64,000 bases of DNA from Latrodectus hesperus (Eukaryota; Arthropoda; Arachnida; Araneae; Theridiidae), in contig CM075853.1 in the NCBI GenBank assembly GCA_037975125.1, positions 96,249,043 to 96,313,042 on the forward strand, read 5' to 3'. Each line of letters opens with the position of its first letter. Within the stretch, counting starts at the first letter, position 1. The position numbers were made by a program, and so were the translations under genes. Shown here piece by piece: positions 52,491 to 64,000 of the stretch. The notes below the pieces were generated by a model. It was not told the DNA's origin, searched no databases, and saw only the letters and a program-made list of their open reading frames with translations.

Positions 52491-54300
52491 AAACGACGTA
52501 AGCAGATATCAAAAATAAGTTTGAGTTGTTATATTCTACTTTCGAAATAAGAAAAGTAATTTATTTTTATTCATTTTATTTTATCGTAAATTATTTTAGA
52601 ACTTTTTTTATAATCATTATTATGAGATTCAACTGCATAGTTTTTATCATTTTAGTTGGTAAGATATCCGCCTACGTTCCAGGTAGCTTTTTCTTAAAAG
52701 TTAAGTCTTTTATCTTATTTTTTGATAAACTGTGGTGTAAAAGCATAAAAAATTAGCCTAAATTTTAATTACATATAGCATACTTTATGTGAAATCCCTA
52801 ATTTTAGGACAAATTTTAGAGAAATTCTAACAAAATGGCTAACACTTTACAGAAAACTTTTATACATTACCCTTAATTAAATTTGAGCATAAGGTTTATG
52901 TGACAATGTTCTTTGAAATGAAGCAAAATCTTAGAAAAACATTTATTAATGAAGAAAATATGGTTAAAAATATACATAAATATGGATATTTTAAGAAATG
53001 TTACTGAATACTTTAAAAATAGCTGTTAATGAAAAAGTTCTTCATAATTTTGCTTCATTTCATAGATAATAGCACTTATAAAGGCCAAATTTCATATAAG
53101 TATTTTCATTATTACTTGAAATATCGTGTAAATAGAGAGAGAGAGAGAGAGTTATGAGAGATTTTTTCTGAAAAACAAAAGTTTTAAGAAAATCGCCTTT
53201 AAAGTGGTAGTTTCGCTTGTGATAGTGACGTTGTTGTCAATTTTTTCCGAATGTGTAAGCAAAATAAAAGGCCTCATACTTAGAGCTATCAATCAACAAA
53301 CTATAGACAAATATAGAAACTAAAAAAAATAATAAAAATGTAAAATACCATTTTAAATTTTAAATGGTATATTAAGTATATTTTAAATATTTATTATTTT
53401 ACTCTTTCAGTTTGAAATTGTAGCTTCCTGTTTCGTTTTAAAAAAATTCGACGTATTTAAAATTCCTATAACATAATTTCTATTTGACATACAATAGAAC
53501 AAAAGACTATTAAAAATTATAAAGTTCTGAGTACTAAGTTAAAATAAAATAAAATTGACACACACATGTATTAGAAAATTAATTCTTCAACATAGGCGAA
53601 TACCTTAAATTCATCAATTTGCAAAGAAATATTGAATTTATGCAAAAGTGATTATAAAAACAATTATCATGTTTTTTGTTCTTGCTGGTCTCTTTCATAA
53701 CTTAAAATTATTTCATTCTTTGTTGGGCAGCCAATTGTATTTACTATTTACATGGCATTTATGGTAAAATAACCAAAATGATGACTGTAAGGTTGATGAA
53801 AGAGTATTATTATATTTACGTGGTTCGCAAACAATGTAAATATATGCTAACTTTATTTCACAATATTTGATGCGTCAAAATATGTTCTAAATGAATCTAT
53901 TTTCTTTATTAATGTCACAGTTCAGAGGATATAAAATTTAAAGTTAAATATATAACTTAGTCTTGTTTCTAATGCTTAAATATCTTAATTGTAAGCTTTT
54001 ATAATTGCAAGAATATACTAAATTATGTTTATTTAATATGATTATTTTAATACATTGAATAATTCATTCCAAATGAACCAATGAAGTTCTTAAAATATAT
54101 TCTTATATGCTTTTTAACTGTATTTTAAAAGAGCTTAAAAATTTGGATACCAGAATTTATTTTGAATTAAAAATTATTTTGTTCAATATAATTTGACCCA
54201 TATTTAGGTATATAGTTAGGAGTGATAATGATACTCAAAATAATAAAGAAATATTTCCTCCAAGTATAGGTTATTTTCATCATGGTATTAACCAAAGCAT
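52491..54300. other. Non-coding AT-rich stretch
   Basis: A short (GA)n tract at about 53137-53151. The 76-codon frame at 52526-52756 is hydrophobic and AT-driven, with no motif. Confidence 0.45.
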
Positions 54301-54569
54301 ATAACAAATATAACGAAAACAATTAACCTATTTTTGTCATTTGAAGTTGACAATAAAATGTTATTATTGCTTAATTCAATTTTTATTGTTACATCAATAA
54401 TGCGATGCTCATTTTGTGCAACAAAGAAAAAGCAATTCAGATTGTAATTATTTGTATTGTGAATAATTTTTCACTGCGACTAAACTTGTGTGAAAACCTT
54501 TTAAGCTTCTAATTAGGAAAATATTTTAATTTGTTTCTAGACAATATTTTAAATAACTATCTCAACATC

Positions 54570-56363
54570 ATGATGAGGACGGTATTACGGCCAGCAAGGT
54601 GGATTCTTAGAAAATGGTAAGATCTCTAATAACAAACTGGTTCCTGAAAATTTTTGATCTGGTTTTGTTGTGTTTATAAATGGTTTTTGAAAAATGATTA
54701 TTGTATATTGTGTTTTCTCAAGAATTCGTTTTATACAATAAACTATTGCTGGTGAGAGATAACATTCATTTATAATATTGGTCATTAACGATACATTAAC
54801 GATCACTTCTAAATATCAGTTATTATCTTTTGATCGCCACGATTGTTTTTGAAAATATACTAATATTTTAATACATTCTTTTTAATAGTGGCTCATATCA
54901 CGTGATTCTGTCAATAAATAATTGTCAGAAATCATATTATATTTTTATATTATTATCCAAATTTAATAATAAAACTTTTTAAATACATATGTAGTAAGTT
55001 TAATTAAAATGCTAAATATCATTTCCGAGGATTTTTTTAATATTCATATTTGGGAATTGAACTACAAAATTAATATTTATAAAGCAGGGCACAGTTGCCG
55101 TATAATGCAAGATACCAAATTCTGAGTTAGGCGATTTTTTGGCGGATTCTCTTATGTATTTGGCAACTTCGTTTTTATTACGATACAGGTATGGAGAACC
55201 TATAAGAATTATGCAGAAAATTCTAATTTGGTAACCCTAGTATTTACGTCATCGCGCACGTCACAATACGTCATTTGGCAATATTTCTTCATCTTCACAA
55301 AATTCAGAATTTGGAATACTGGATTATATGGCAGCTGTGCCAGCAGGACACAGGTGCCATAAAGCAGTTTGATTGTAAATTCAATCCTTTACTAAAAACT
55401 TTTATAATAGTTATTATTTATAACATCTTTGTTCATATCTTACATTTATAGTTTATTGTGAAAGAACATATGAAAATTCATCTTTATAAGATAATTCGTA
55501 TTTGAAAAGGAAATCCATAATCACTCTACAGAATTTAGAAGTATGGTTTAATAGGGCAATAATTATGCTAAACAATTATTTTTTTATTTATGAATAAGTA
55601 AAAAGTCTTATGTACAGTTATAAATTAATCTGAAAAATTTTGATATGATGCATCTCGATGTCAGGACATATAACAAGATAAAAATCATTGAAGTAAAACA
55701 ATTATTTATATACATTAAATGAATATTAAATTATTGCATTTCGAGCCATACTATATTTACGGTTAAATTTAATTACTTGATGAATATTTGGCATTCAAGG
55801 TGAACTATAATTAGGATCGAATGAGTTAAAAAATATCAAAATGCTAACATTAAAAGTTATTTCCATATAATTATAATTCAATATTATTCAACATTATTTC
55901 AAAATAATTTCATAAAAGAATTTTTATTCCAATACAAAATAATATAAATTAAAATTTATTTAATAGCTTATAATAATAGTTGTTCATACATACTTAAAAA
56001 AAACTATTATGATAGGCTATCGAATAAACTTTAATTTCTGTTATTTGTATTGGAATAAAAATTCTTTTTAACTGCTGATATAATATTATAGTATTTTAAT
56101 TTTAACACTCAAAAATATAAGAAGAAACTTTAATTTCGTTTTCTTTTAGGATCTTCCGTCAATGGGCCAAGAAAGCAGAAAAATGGGTGGAGAGCCAAAT
56201 GGATAATTTTCATTTCACGTTCTATGACACAGATGAGGAGTTAGTTGGCAATTATTCCATGGAAGAAATTGCTGAACACATCGCTGAATACAAAAATACA
56301 AGAGTATATGTTCGATTGCCTTGGAAAAGTGGCAAAAAGCAAAGAGCTCCTCCACCACCTTAA
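54570..56363 (+). CDS. Copy 4 of tandem Trp-rich small-protein family (two exons)
   Basis: Join of 54570-54616 and 56150-56363, giving 86 residues. Exon 1: MMRTVLRPARWILRK. The intron (1533 nt, GTAAGA..TTTTAG) splits the Trp-16 codon, as in copies 2 and 3. Exon 2: IFRQWAKKAEKWVE, then EELVGNYSMEEIAEHIAEY, LPWKSGKK and four prolines, TAA. Trp residues at 11, 16, 21, 28 and 74; acidic stretch at 42-62. Two adjacent in-frame ATGs make the first residue uncertain; the second aligns with no extra Met in the sisters, while the first aligns with their start. AATAAA lies at 56648. A MITE sits in the intron. The 3' flank shares TACATGAAC and GAATTTGAC words with copies 2 and 3. Function unknown. Confidence 0.8.
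55080..55367. mobile_element. MITE copy C (hAT-like), 8-bp TSD, in intron of family copy 4
   Basis: An element of about 271 bp (55088-55358) between two copies of TAAAGCAG (the match extends to ATAAAGCAG). The left end is GGCACAGTTGCCGTATAATG. The right end has the usual GGCAGCTGTGCC followed by an extra AGCAGGACACAGGTGCC, a duplicated terminus not seen in copies A and B. The interior holds TTACGTCATCGCGCACGTCA. Confidence 0.85.
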
Positions 56364-57700
56364 ATACATTTTAAAAATAAGCTGCTCTATGTTCATGTCA
56401 TACCACTTTACATGAACTTGGCTCAACATTCGGCACCACTTTTCTAGAACCATTCTATGACTTTTAGAAATATAGTTTGATAGTGAAACAAAGGGGCTCT
56501 GTTATGAATGTTTCTATAATTTAGAGAAAATTTTAAGAATTTGTGAACTATTGCTTGTGACTTTTCTTCCCGAATTTGACTTGTGACCATTTGATAACTT
56601 GAACTGTTCTTTCACGAATTATATTACTTTTAAGACATTACGGAAAAAATAAACCTGTGAATTATCTGAGGAACATCTGTATAAAGACTTATTTCTCAAG
56701 AATTGAACGTTCTTATTAAACTTATAAAGACTTGTCTTGTGAAATGTTATAGAACTCACAAATGAAATGACTTTTCCCATTTGTGAATTGAAACCAACGT
56801 TGCATTAAATATATCATAATGAAATCCTAAGCTCTCGTTATGTATAACCAAAGATCATATGACATTTTGAATTCAGACCGTGTACGGTTGAATAAAGTTG
56901 ATGCTGCTAATAAGCATTTTTTATTATTTATTACTACAAACCATTGGTGACTTCTCAAATTTATATAATTTTGACCATATAATTTTAAAATGAAATCCAT
57001 TGAAAAGTATTTATTTATTCTCGGAGATTGCCAATCTTGGAAGGATATAAAGGCCACAATGGAAAGATGCAAGTGACTGATATTAATATTTAAATACAAA
57101 CCGTGGATGAATGTATAGAGCTTATTCTGTTTAAGAATTTATGAGTGTCATAATTTGCTCTTAAATGAAACTAAACGTTTGGAGATTTGAAGTGTCAAAT
57201 ATGCATTGTCATTCGGTAAACTGTAAAAACATGCATTGCAAATCGATAGACTGTAAATCGACATAAATGAAAACTTTCATTTGGAAATTCAAGAACAATC
57301 AAAATGACGTCAAATATTGACTATAAACTGTGAAATAATCGCAACTATGTAGAAAGTGACATATTATTTATTTAAGAACTGTTATTCCATTATGTTTTAT
57401 TATAAGAATTTTAGTAAAATATTTAATTTTTTTTAAAAAAATAAATATTTTTAATGATTTGTGTTAATTTAAGACTCATTATACAAAAATAGAAGAGTTT
57501 TATATATCCTAGTATATTTAAATCATTTTTATTTCTGACATATGGAAAACTTAGCAGAATATTATTAGAAATAAATGTAAGAAATGTTCCTTATTTATAT
57601 CTCTCACTCTATGTTACTCAAGTTTAAGAATAATCATTTTGACATTAAACTTAGTAAATCTTTTTGCATGCCTTCAGCTGTAAATTGATTTTATGTTTTT
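56364..57700. other. 3' flank of copy 4, no further gene
   Basis: The first ~300 bases share short words with the 3' flanks of copies 2 and 3. Beyond that nothing is recognised. Confidence 0.45.
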
Positions 57701-60700
57701 AAAAATATAAACTAATAAAATTAGGTTACACACTTATTTTTGAATTTAAGATTACTTGCGAAGAGAAGACTTCAAGACGAAATTTCTCTGTAGTTTTATT
57801 TTTGTAAGAACAGATTTTGTAAGAAGTTTTTGTTTTTAACAGGGAATTGATTGATATTAATTGTAATTATTCATTTACTCAAATCACAAAAATAATTAAA
57901 TAAACTCCCATGGTGAAAAATAGTAAAACACAAAATAACAAAGATAGAATACTTTTACTATAATATTAATGGAAATCTCTAAATCTGGTTTCAATATCAC
58001 CGTGAAAGTTTAATATTTTTGGTCTTAAATAATGAAGTTATAATCTTGCAAAATTTCCTTCATTTCGTCGTTCGAATAAAAATGTTTATTAAACAAATAT
58101 TCTTGAAAGTTTTAAATCATATGGATACACATTTTATGGTAGATATTGAAGCAATTTTTAAAATAATACTTGCTAAGCAGTCTTGATTTCACGTTTGCCT
58201 TATGGACATGCATTATGGTCTGAGAAGGTTCATTCCCACGTTTCTTTCAAGAAACAGCATGTATAAATTATTCACAACTGATTACCATAGTCAATGTTGA
58301 TCTTAAAAAACACCATTCAATGATTAATATTGTGAAATCTCTTTAAGGTTACATTCATTCCCTGTAAACTGTGTTACTATGCACATTTCCTGTTTGGAAG
58401 AATTTATTTTTATCAAACATTAAATTAACTTTCAAATGTTTTGACACAAACATGAATTTTGAATACTGGAAATCTGACATGACTCCCCGAATGTTTTATT
58501 AAAATTTAGAGTGATGGTGATTCTATTGCTGCTCAAGTTACAGCTCTGAAAGATGAGTATATTTTTCTTTTGGGGAAGTTACACTCACACACACACATTT
58601 AAAAACTGTTTTATTAAAATAAAACTATAACTAATAATGTATATTCTTTAACTTAGTAAGTAATTTGATAAATTTATAACATTATAATAAATTTATAATA
58701 TTTAACGATTACATTGAGGATTTATTATAAATTCAAATTTTGTAAAGGTGGGCAACGGTAGACTATAGGGAAAAATGCAGCTTTTGTGTGCCGAAAATTT
58801 CAGGTAAAGTAAATAAGCCAATCGAAGACTACATTTCAAAGAGAGCAGATATATGTTAAATATATTAAAAGTCTAGTGTACTACTATTGGGGTGTATTAC
58901 AGAAGCTTAAAAAAGAAAATGCCTGCTGGAATGTCGATCCCATACTTGAATGTTCTTACATATCGGAGCTTTAGGCTGTTTCTAAAAGCTTCCTCAGCAG
59001 AAGTAGGCAACGGAAACATGTTTATATAATACCATAAGACATTAGAGCCACGGAAGCCTAAACAAGAACGCATCGTTTTCTTTTCTAGAATGCAAAGAGT
59101 TCTATACTAAACACAAGTAAAGATAGTCGGATTGAGAGTATCTATGCATGTAAAAATTTTGTATCAACCAAAGTCTCTTCGTTGATGAAGTGCAGCTTAT
59201 AGAAAGGCATGTTGGTTGAGATGTCGAAATAGTCTCTCTATCATGACTCAAAACTGTAAGATGGTTGGCAATTTCTGTTGGCAGCAATAAACAGCCTTAG
59301 ACATATCGCAACGACCTTACTTGAAATGATATTATTACGGTTAAAATATTTTTCCACTCTTTTGTTTATTGAAATTATTAAAATAACATTTTTATATCAC
59401 ATCACACTATTTCATAGCATAATTATTCTTAACTTCATAAAATAACTCAATTCATACACTATAATTTTTTAAAATTTACATGTATATGCATGATTTCAAG
59501 AATTGTGTATGAATCATTAATTGTTTTACATGTGCTATGTATCTTTTGAAAAAATAAGCGCCCACATATTTCTTTCGCGTTGAAAAGATTGTTCATTGCC
59601 GTTAATTACACAAAGTTTATAAAAACAGATAACAATATAATTCACCATTATTTTCATCACAACACCAGTAAGAGATATTTAACATTAGCTGACGTTCACA
59701 AACACTCTCAGAACTTTGACGTTTGATTGGATCAGGTGGTGGATTAAGAGAGATTAAATCCTCTGTTTGCTAATCGGGCTCCAACACGGTTAAACAAGTT
59801 GCATATTAAGGAAATAAGCACTCAATTTTACGAAATATTGATTGAAGGCCACAGATTTTAGGGTTCTTATTTTAGCTATTATCTAACCATTGTACTATTT
59901 GTGGCTTTTATGGCACTTAAGAGAAAAAGCAACCATCTCCACTTTTTTCAAATCAATGCTGAATCAGTGACAAGAGTAAGATTCATTTAAGAAACTATTT
60001 TAGCCGTCGCTGTAAATCAAAAGTATACAGCTTGTTCGTGATTTTAATTCCAAAATGAAATTTCTTCGAGTAAGCTCTGAGTATATTAGAACTTTTGTGG
60101 ACATGATATTATATTTATATAAAATAGTAATTTGTGCCTAGATAAAGTAAATTGAATGATTATTTATAAAATTTTTTAAGTAGGTGACAGATTTATCGAA
60201 GTAATGCAATAATAGAACATATGTTTTCAATAAATATTTATGTTGTAGATATGACAGATTGCGATAAATGTGTAGATTGCATATTTTGTTGTGTTGATTA
60301 AGAAAGCACAAAAAATTTCTAACTTTGAATAGTGATGCTTCATATATTTTTTACCTAGACCTTTAAAATAGTCTCTTACGAGTCTACGCAAAATTTTAAT
60401 AGTAAAGAAAATTGATATAATACTAAACTCAACTTTAAAGACTTTCCCATTTATAAAAACATTGAGAAGGCGTAGTTTCGTCCAAAAACACTCTTACTGC
60501 TTAAAAAACAGAGATTTCCATGCATTTTATCATTGGAAATTAATCCTACAAAAAAGATTCTTCTCAATTAAAGAAAGTTAATATAATTAAATTTAAAACA
60601 AGTTTAAGCAAACAGAATTAAACAGCATATTTTAAGATTTATCAGAATATGTTAATGCTACTGAAATTGCAAAAAGAAGAAATTTATGAAAATTCTCAAA

Positions 60701-61200
60701 ATTTTACTAAACGTACGAAATTTACTATTGTGATCTCATGTGATTTCTTATTTATATTAAAATATTATATAAAAATATATTTACTTGCTGAATAAGTAAT
60801 ATAATTTACTTAGCAAAATGAAAACTTAATGAAGTCAATACTAAAACAACAAAATTTATTGAAAAAATGAGATTCCTTAAAATGTTCTAAACGCGTAAAT
60901 ATAAGACAGTGTATTCATGTTTTGTATTAGTCGTTAAGCCCACCAAATTTTGCAGACCAAATGTTTTTGCAAAAAAAGTGTCCTTAGCTTTCGGCGTAAA
61001 ATCACAGTTTGAAATATTAACTGTATTCATCATATTTTAACATCATTTAATGCATAACTTTGTTCAAAATGTTGATTACAGCTATAGAATAAAGTCTCAT
61101 ATGTTGTTCAAAGACAAAGCTAGTTAAATGGGGAATGGTGGCATATTAGGAAAAACGTTAACACGTTCTCTGTAATAGGGGAAAAATAACACTTTTTTCA
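57701..61200. other. Non-coding AT-rich stretch
   Basis: A short (CA)n run near 58585-58597. The minus-strand frame at 59287-59102 has no motif. No gene recognised. Confidence 0.45.
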
Positions 61201-63800
61201 AAAATATTTTTATATTAATGAATAGTGGTATTTATTTGAAATGAGACTGGAGGAATGTAGAAAGAACGGAGACGACGGAGATGACGTTAATATTTTTCTC
61301 TATCTTGACAGCGTCAATATTTTTTCTCTATCTACGCATAGAAGGAATTTTAAAAGTACCCCCCCCAAAAAAAACACTTCTCCGTTTTTGAAGCGAGTAG
61401 AATTCCGGAGAGCATTGTTACACGTTTTTTTTTATTAATTTCATGGTATAACAACTTTTCAGTACGTCCAAATCATCATAAATCATGGTTTAAATTTATC
61501 ATTGCAGTTACAATCAAAATTTTTTTTGAAATGTAACGTAGCTCATACTTTAAGTTAGCCAGAAACTATCATCGTTATATAAATTTCCTTACATTCTGTT
61601 TAGACGTTCTTAATTCAGCCCTGTGCATTGAAATAGAATGGACAGATTGAAGATTTCATTTATGTACATTTTTTTAAAATTGAGTCTCAAATCCAGTCTG
61701 TTAATTGAGAATTGAAATTATTTTTAAAAGATATTTATGCCTTTTTTTAATAGCTTTTATTTAATTTTACATAAAATCCCTCGGTAAAAGCTTTTTAAGT
61801 ACCTGAAAATAACTTGATGACAAATATTAAGGGAAAAATAGGCATAAACCATAATACACGAATTAAATAATGCATAGTATGGATTACGAACTTTACAAAA
61901 TCATAGTAATAAAATTAATTGTTTGTTATGAAAACTTAAAGTGTGATGAATCCTAAATATTTTCGAATCTTATTCCTTGAAAATTTTAGAATCATTAGAA
62001 CCATCCATAATAATTATTCGAAGGTAAAATGAAGCAATATTTACACATGTTGCTTAGTAAGTTTTTAATTTAAGAATTAGAAATTTTTTTAAATGTATTT
62101 AAAATATAAGAATGTAGATGTAAAATTATAAGAATGAGAATTGATTCCAGGAATTTGTAAAAAAATGTTAACATTAATAACTTACATATTATAATAGCTT
62201 CAAGAGCAGATATGATCATAGGGTTATCATGTAATTGCTTAATGCGAATTAAAATGAATTATTTATTTGGTGTAAAGTACCATTAAAAAAGCCCATTAAT
62301 TAAAATATAAAGTTTCACATGAGGATCAATTTTTATTCTGTAGACCCAAAACAGAGTATTACAAATATATAATCAAACTAATTTTATTTAGAAAAACAAT
62401 AAATCTAATTTTGTATTATAAATTAAGCATTAATCCACAGCCTATTTCAGAATTTTTGAAATTGCAATCAATATGAGCTTACAGCGACTTTTGAACTTTT
62501 TTAATCTTGTTTCACTTTATTACTGTTGATTTCGTTCGTTTTACTTGAAGGTTGAAGACGCTGTAAGAGCATTGTTGTATCATTTATACTAGATTTTAGT
62601 CTCAAAAATGGAGCAAATTCTATAATTTGTAGAACTTTGTTCTGGTAAATATATTCATCAAATTTATTACCAAATTGAGATCGCTATCGACAGCCTATTG
62701 AGGATATGGAGAAGAAGGATAAATGAATAATTTTACAGTTCTTTAATTTTTTTATTTTAACATTTTGATCCACGAAAGCTAAAATTTTTTTTACTGAATC
62801 TGAGAATGATTCTAACACTATTACAAGTAATACACTGGCTGATTATTATTGTTTCCAAAGCTCTATTTTTGAAATGCTCCTTAATGTCAGAGCAGCGATC
62901 ATTTTTATCGATTGTAGGGCCATTTCTTTTCATCTTCTGTTTCTAAAACCTAATCGTTGAATTTTTCTTTGCATCTTAATCAGCCTTACGAAAGGAATAA
63001 TATTTCTGAAGTTTTTTATTGATATCAAATCATCAAATTACTTAAGACCATTTTTTTTATTTTAATAGTTGTAATAGCATATTTACAATTCATTGTAAAT
63101 TAGTATAGGATCATTTTATAACGCTTGTTTGTAATATTTTTAAAGTTTGTCTGTAGTATTGTGTTTATTTTGCATTTAACGAATTTTTTAAATTAACTGC
63201 AACAAATAAGTGTTGCTATTAAATGTGCCTAGACAGATGTTAACTCACTTTTTATTATTCCCTTAGTAAATTATTTACACTATTAAAAATTTATAGGATT
63301 TGAATGATTTTAGTTAAATAGTAAATATTTTTAAGTTTCATCCTGCTGTTGCATTATTTGGCCTGAATAAATCGTTCTATAAAGTGTGCACATGTGGCCC
63401 GTCAGATGGAAGACACTTTCTGAGATACTGTAAGGTTAGTTAGGTTAAAAAAATAATGAGTTTTTCATTTTAAAGTTTGAGTTATTATTCCACTGTTTGA
63501 ATTAAATATTAAAAAACTTTTTATTTATCAACTCCCTTTTTATTTATCAATTATGAAGTTAATTTAATAAAATAATTAGCATGATTTTTTTTTCTTTTAG
63601 TCTTACAGGTTTAGAATATCAATTGTAAAAACATAAATTTTGAATAATATTGTCTTAAAAATGTCATGTATTGTACTTTCATAGAGTTATAACCCAGAAA
63701 TATATTGAGAAACGTCTCTAGTATGATGCATTTTAAGCCCGATGCAAAATGCAGTGCGATGGAAATATGCAGATACGAAATTATAGGGGTAAAAACAAAC
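61201..63800. other. Non-coding AT-rich stretch
   Basis: A 65-codon open frame at 61241-61438 starts with an acidic, GC-richer segment (ECRKNGDDGDD) that then reads across a direct repeat of a TAATATTTTTCTCTATC-like word. It has no recognised motif and is left uncalled. Confidence 0.4.
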
Positions 63801-63845
63801 AAAAAACTTGCGTATCAACCTTTTTAATAATGGTTTCACAAGAAG

Positions 63846-63853
63846 TGACGTCA
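63846..63853. promoter_or_regulatory. Perfect CRE palindrome TGACGTCA upstream of a possible first exon
   Basis: It lies 78 bases before a candidate start codon, in the only clearly less AT-rich patch of the last 2 kb. This is a common position for CREB/ATF sites in animal promoters. Confidence 0.35.
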
Positions 63854-63930
63854 TCAGTGTCGCTATCACCAACATGCTGGTTCACCGTCTGCGAAGCGCT
63901 AGAGGCATGGAAGGTGGTTGAAGGACTTGC

Positions 63931-63984
63931 ATGCCTAAATGGAAAATGCATTCAAGCGACGAGGACGCAGAGGATGTTGCCGAA
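63931..63984 (+). CDS. Possible first coding exon, runs off the window
   Basis: ATG at 63931 opens an 18-codon frame, MPKWKMHSSDEDAEDVAE, ending exactly at GAA|GTAAGT, a strong splice donor at 63985. The acidic SSDEDAEDVAE composition and the GC-richer context look coding. No acceptor or second exon is visible because the window ends. An overlapping longer frame (63749-63988) reads past the donor and has weaker coding character. Tentative. Confidence 0.28.
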
Positions 63985-64000
63985 GTAAGTGTTTTACTTA

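Noticed and set aside
52526..52756. Hydrophobic 76-codon frame
   Set aside because: Phe/Ile/Leu richness is expected from T-rich DNA; no other evidence.
61241..61438. 65-codon frame with an acidic start
   Set aside because: It reads through a small direct repeat and a C-run/A-run tract; no motif or splice context supports it.

Overview
This window is a strongly AT-rich stretch of animal nuclear DNA. Long (TA)n microsatellites, a 500-N assembly gap, spliceosomal GT..AG introns, tRNA-derived SINEs, BEL/Pao, Tc1, hAT and non-LTR remnants together point to an arthropod. A spider is my best guess, from the style of the transposon proteins, but that is inference. There are no operons, CRISPR arrays or rRNA genes, and I found no genuine free-standing tRNA.

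The most notable content is a head-to-tail family of small two-exon genes on the + strand. Exon 1 is 47 nt at 30808, 41402 and 54570. Exon 2 lies at 32283, 43336 and 56150. A broken, exon-2-only relative lies at 17272. The intron always falls inside one Trp codon. The predicted proteins are 100, 87 and 86 aa: a basic Trp-rich N-terminus, an acidic helix-like middle, a conserved core ending in PWKSGK, and usually a proline tail. I do not recognise the family. Flanking non-coding DNA is duplicated with the genes, most clearly between about 30.3-34.9 kb and 40.9-46.3 kb.

Layout. 0-10.5 kb: decayed Tc1 transposase (-), a SINE-like repeat, two TA microsatellites, a GC-rich island, a degenerate ~140-bp tandem array, a third TA microsatellite, a 5'-truncated LINE tail with target-site duplication (TSD), and a GC-rich repeat with CRE-like and CTCF-like motifs. 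10.5-11.0 kb: gap. 11-18.5 kb: an internally deleted hAT element with 8-bp TSD, the pseudogene copy, and a perfect 38-bp inverted repeat. 18.5-30 kb: gene-poor DNA with TA microsatellites, a LINE 3' end with RNase H remnant, a hairpin-rich repeat, and two TSD-flanked tRNA-derived SINEs. 30-47 kb: family copies 2 and 3, MITEs, a third SINE, and a ~225-bp tandem repeat. 49-52.5 kb: a Tc1 deletion derivative and a BEL/Pao remnant (-). 54-57 kb: family copy 4 with an intronic MITE. 57-64 kb: no recognised gene until a possible first coding exon beside a perfect TGACGTCA at the right edge.

Apart from the tandem family and the tentative right-edge exon, every coding-like segment is a transposon remnant. 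The three intact copies presumably make related small proteins. Three copies of one MITE family, each carrying two ACGTCA half-sites, lie in or just upstream of copies 3 and 4 and could affect their expression.
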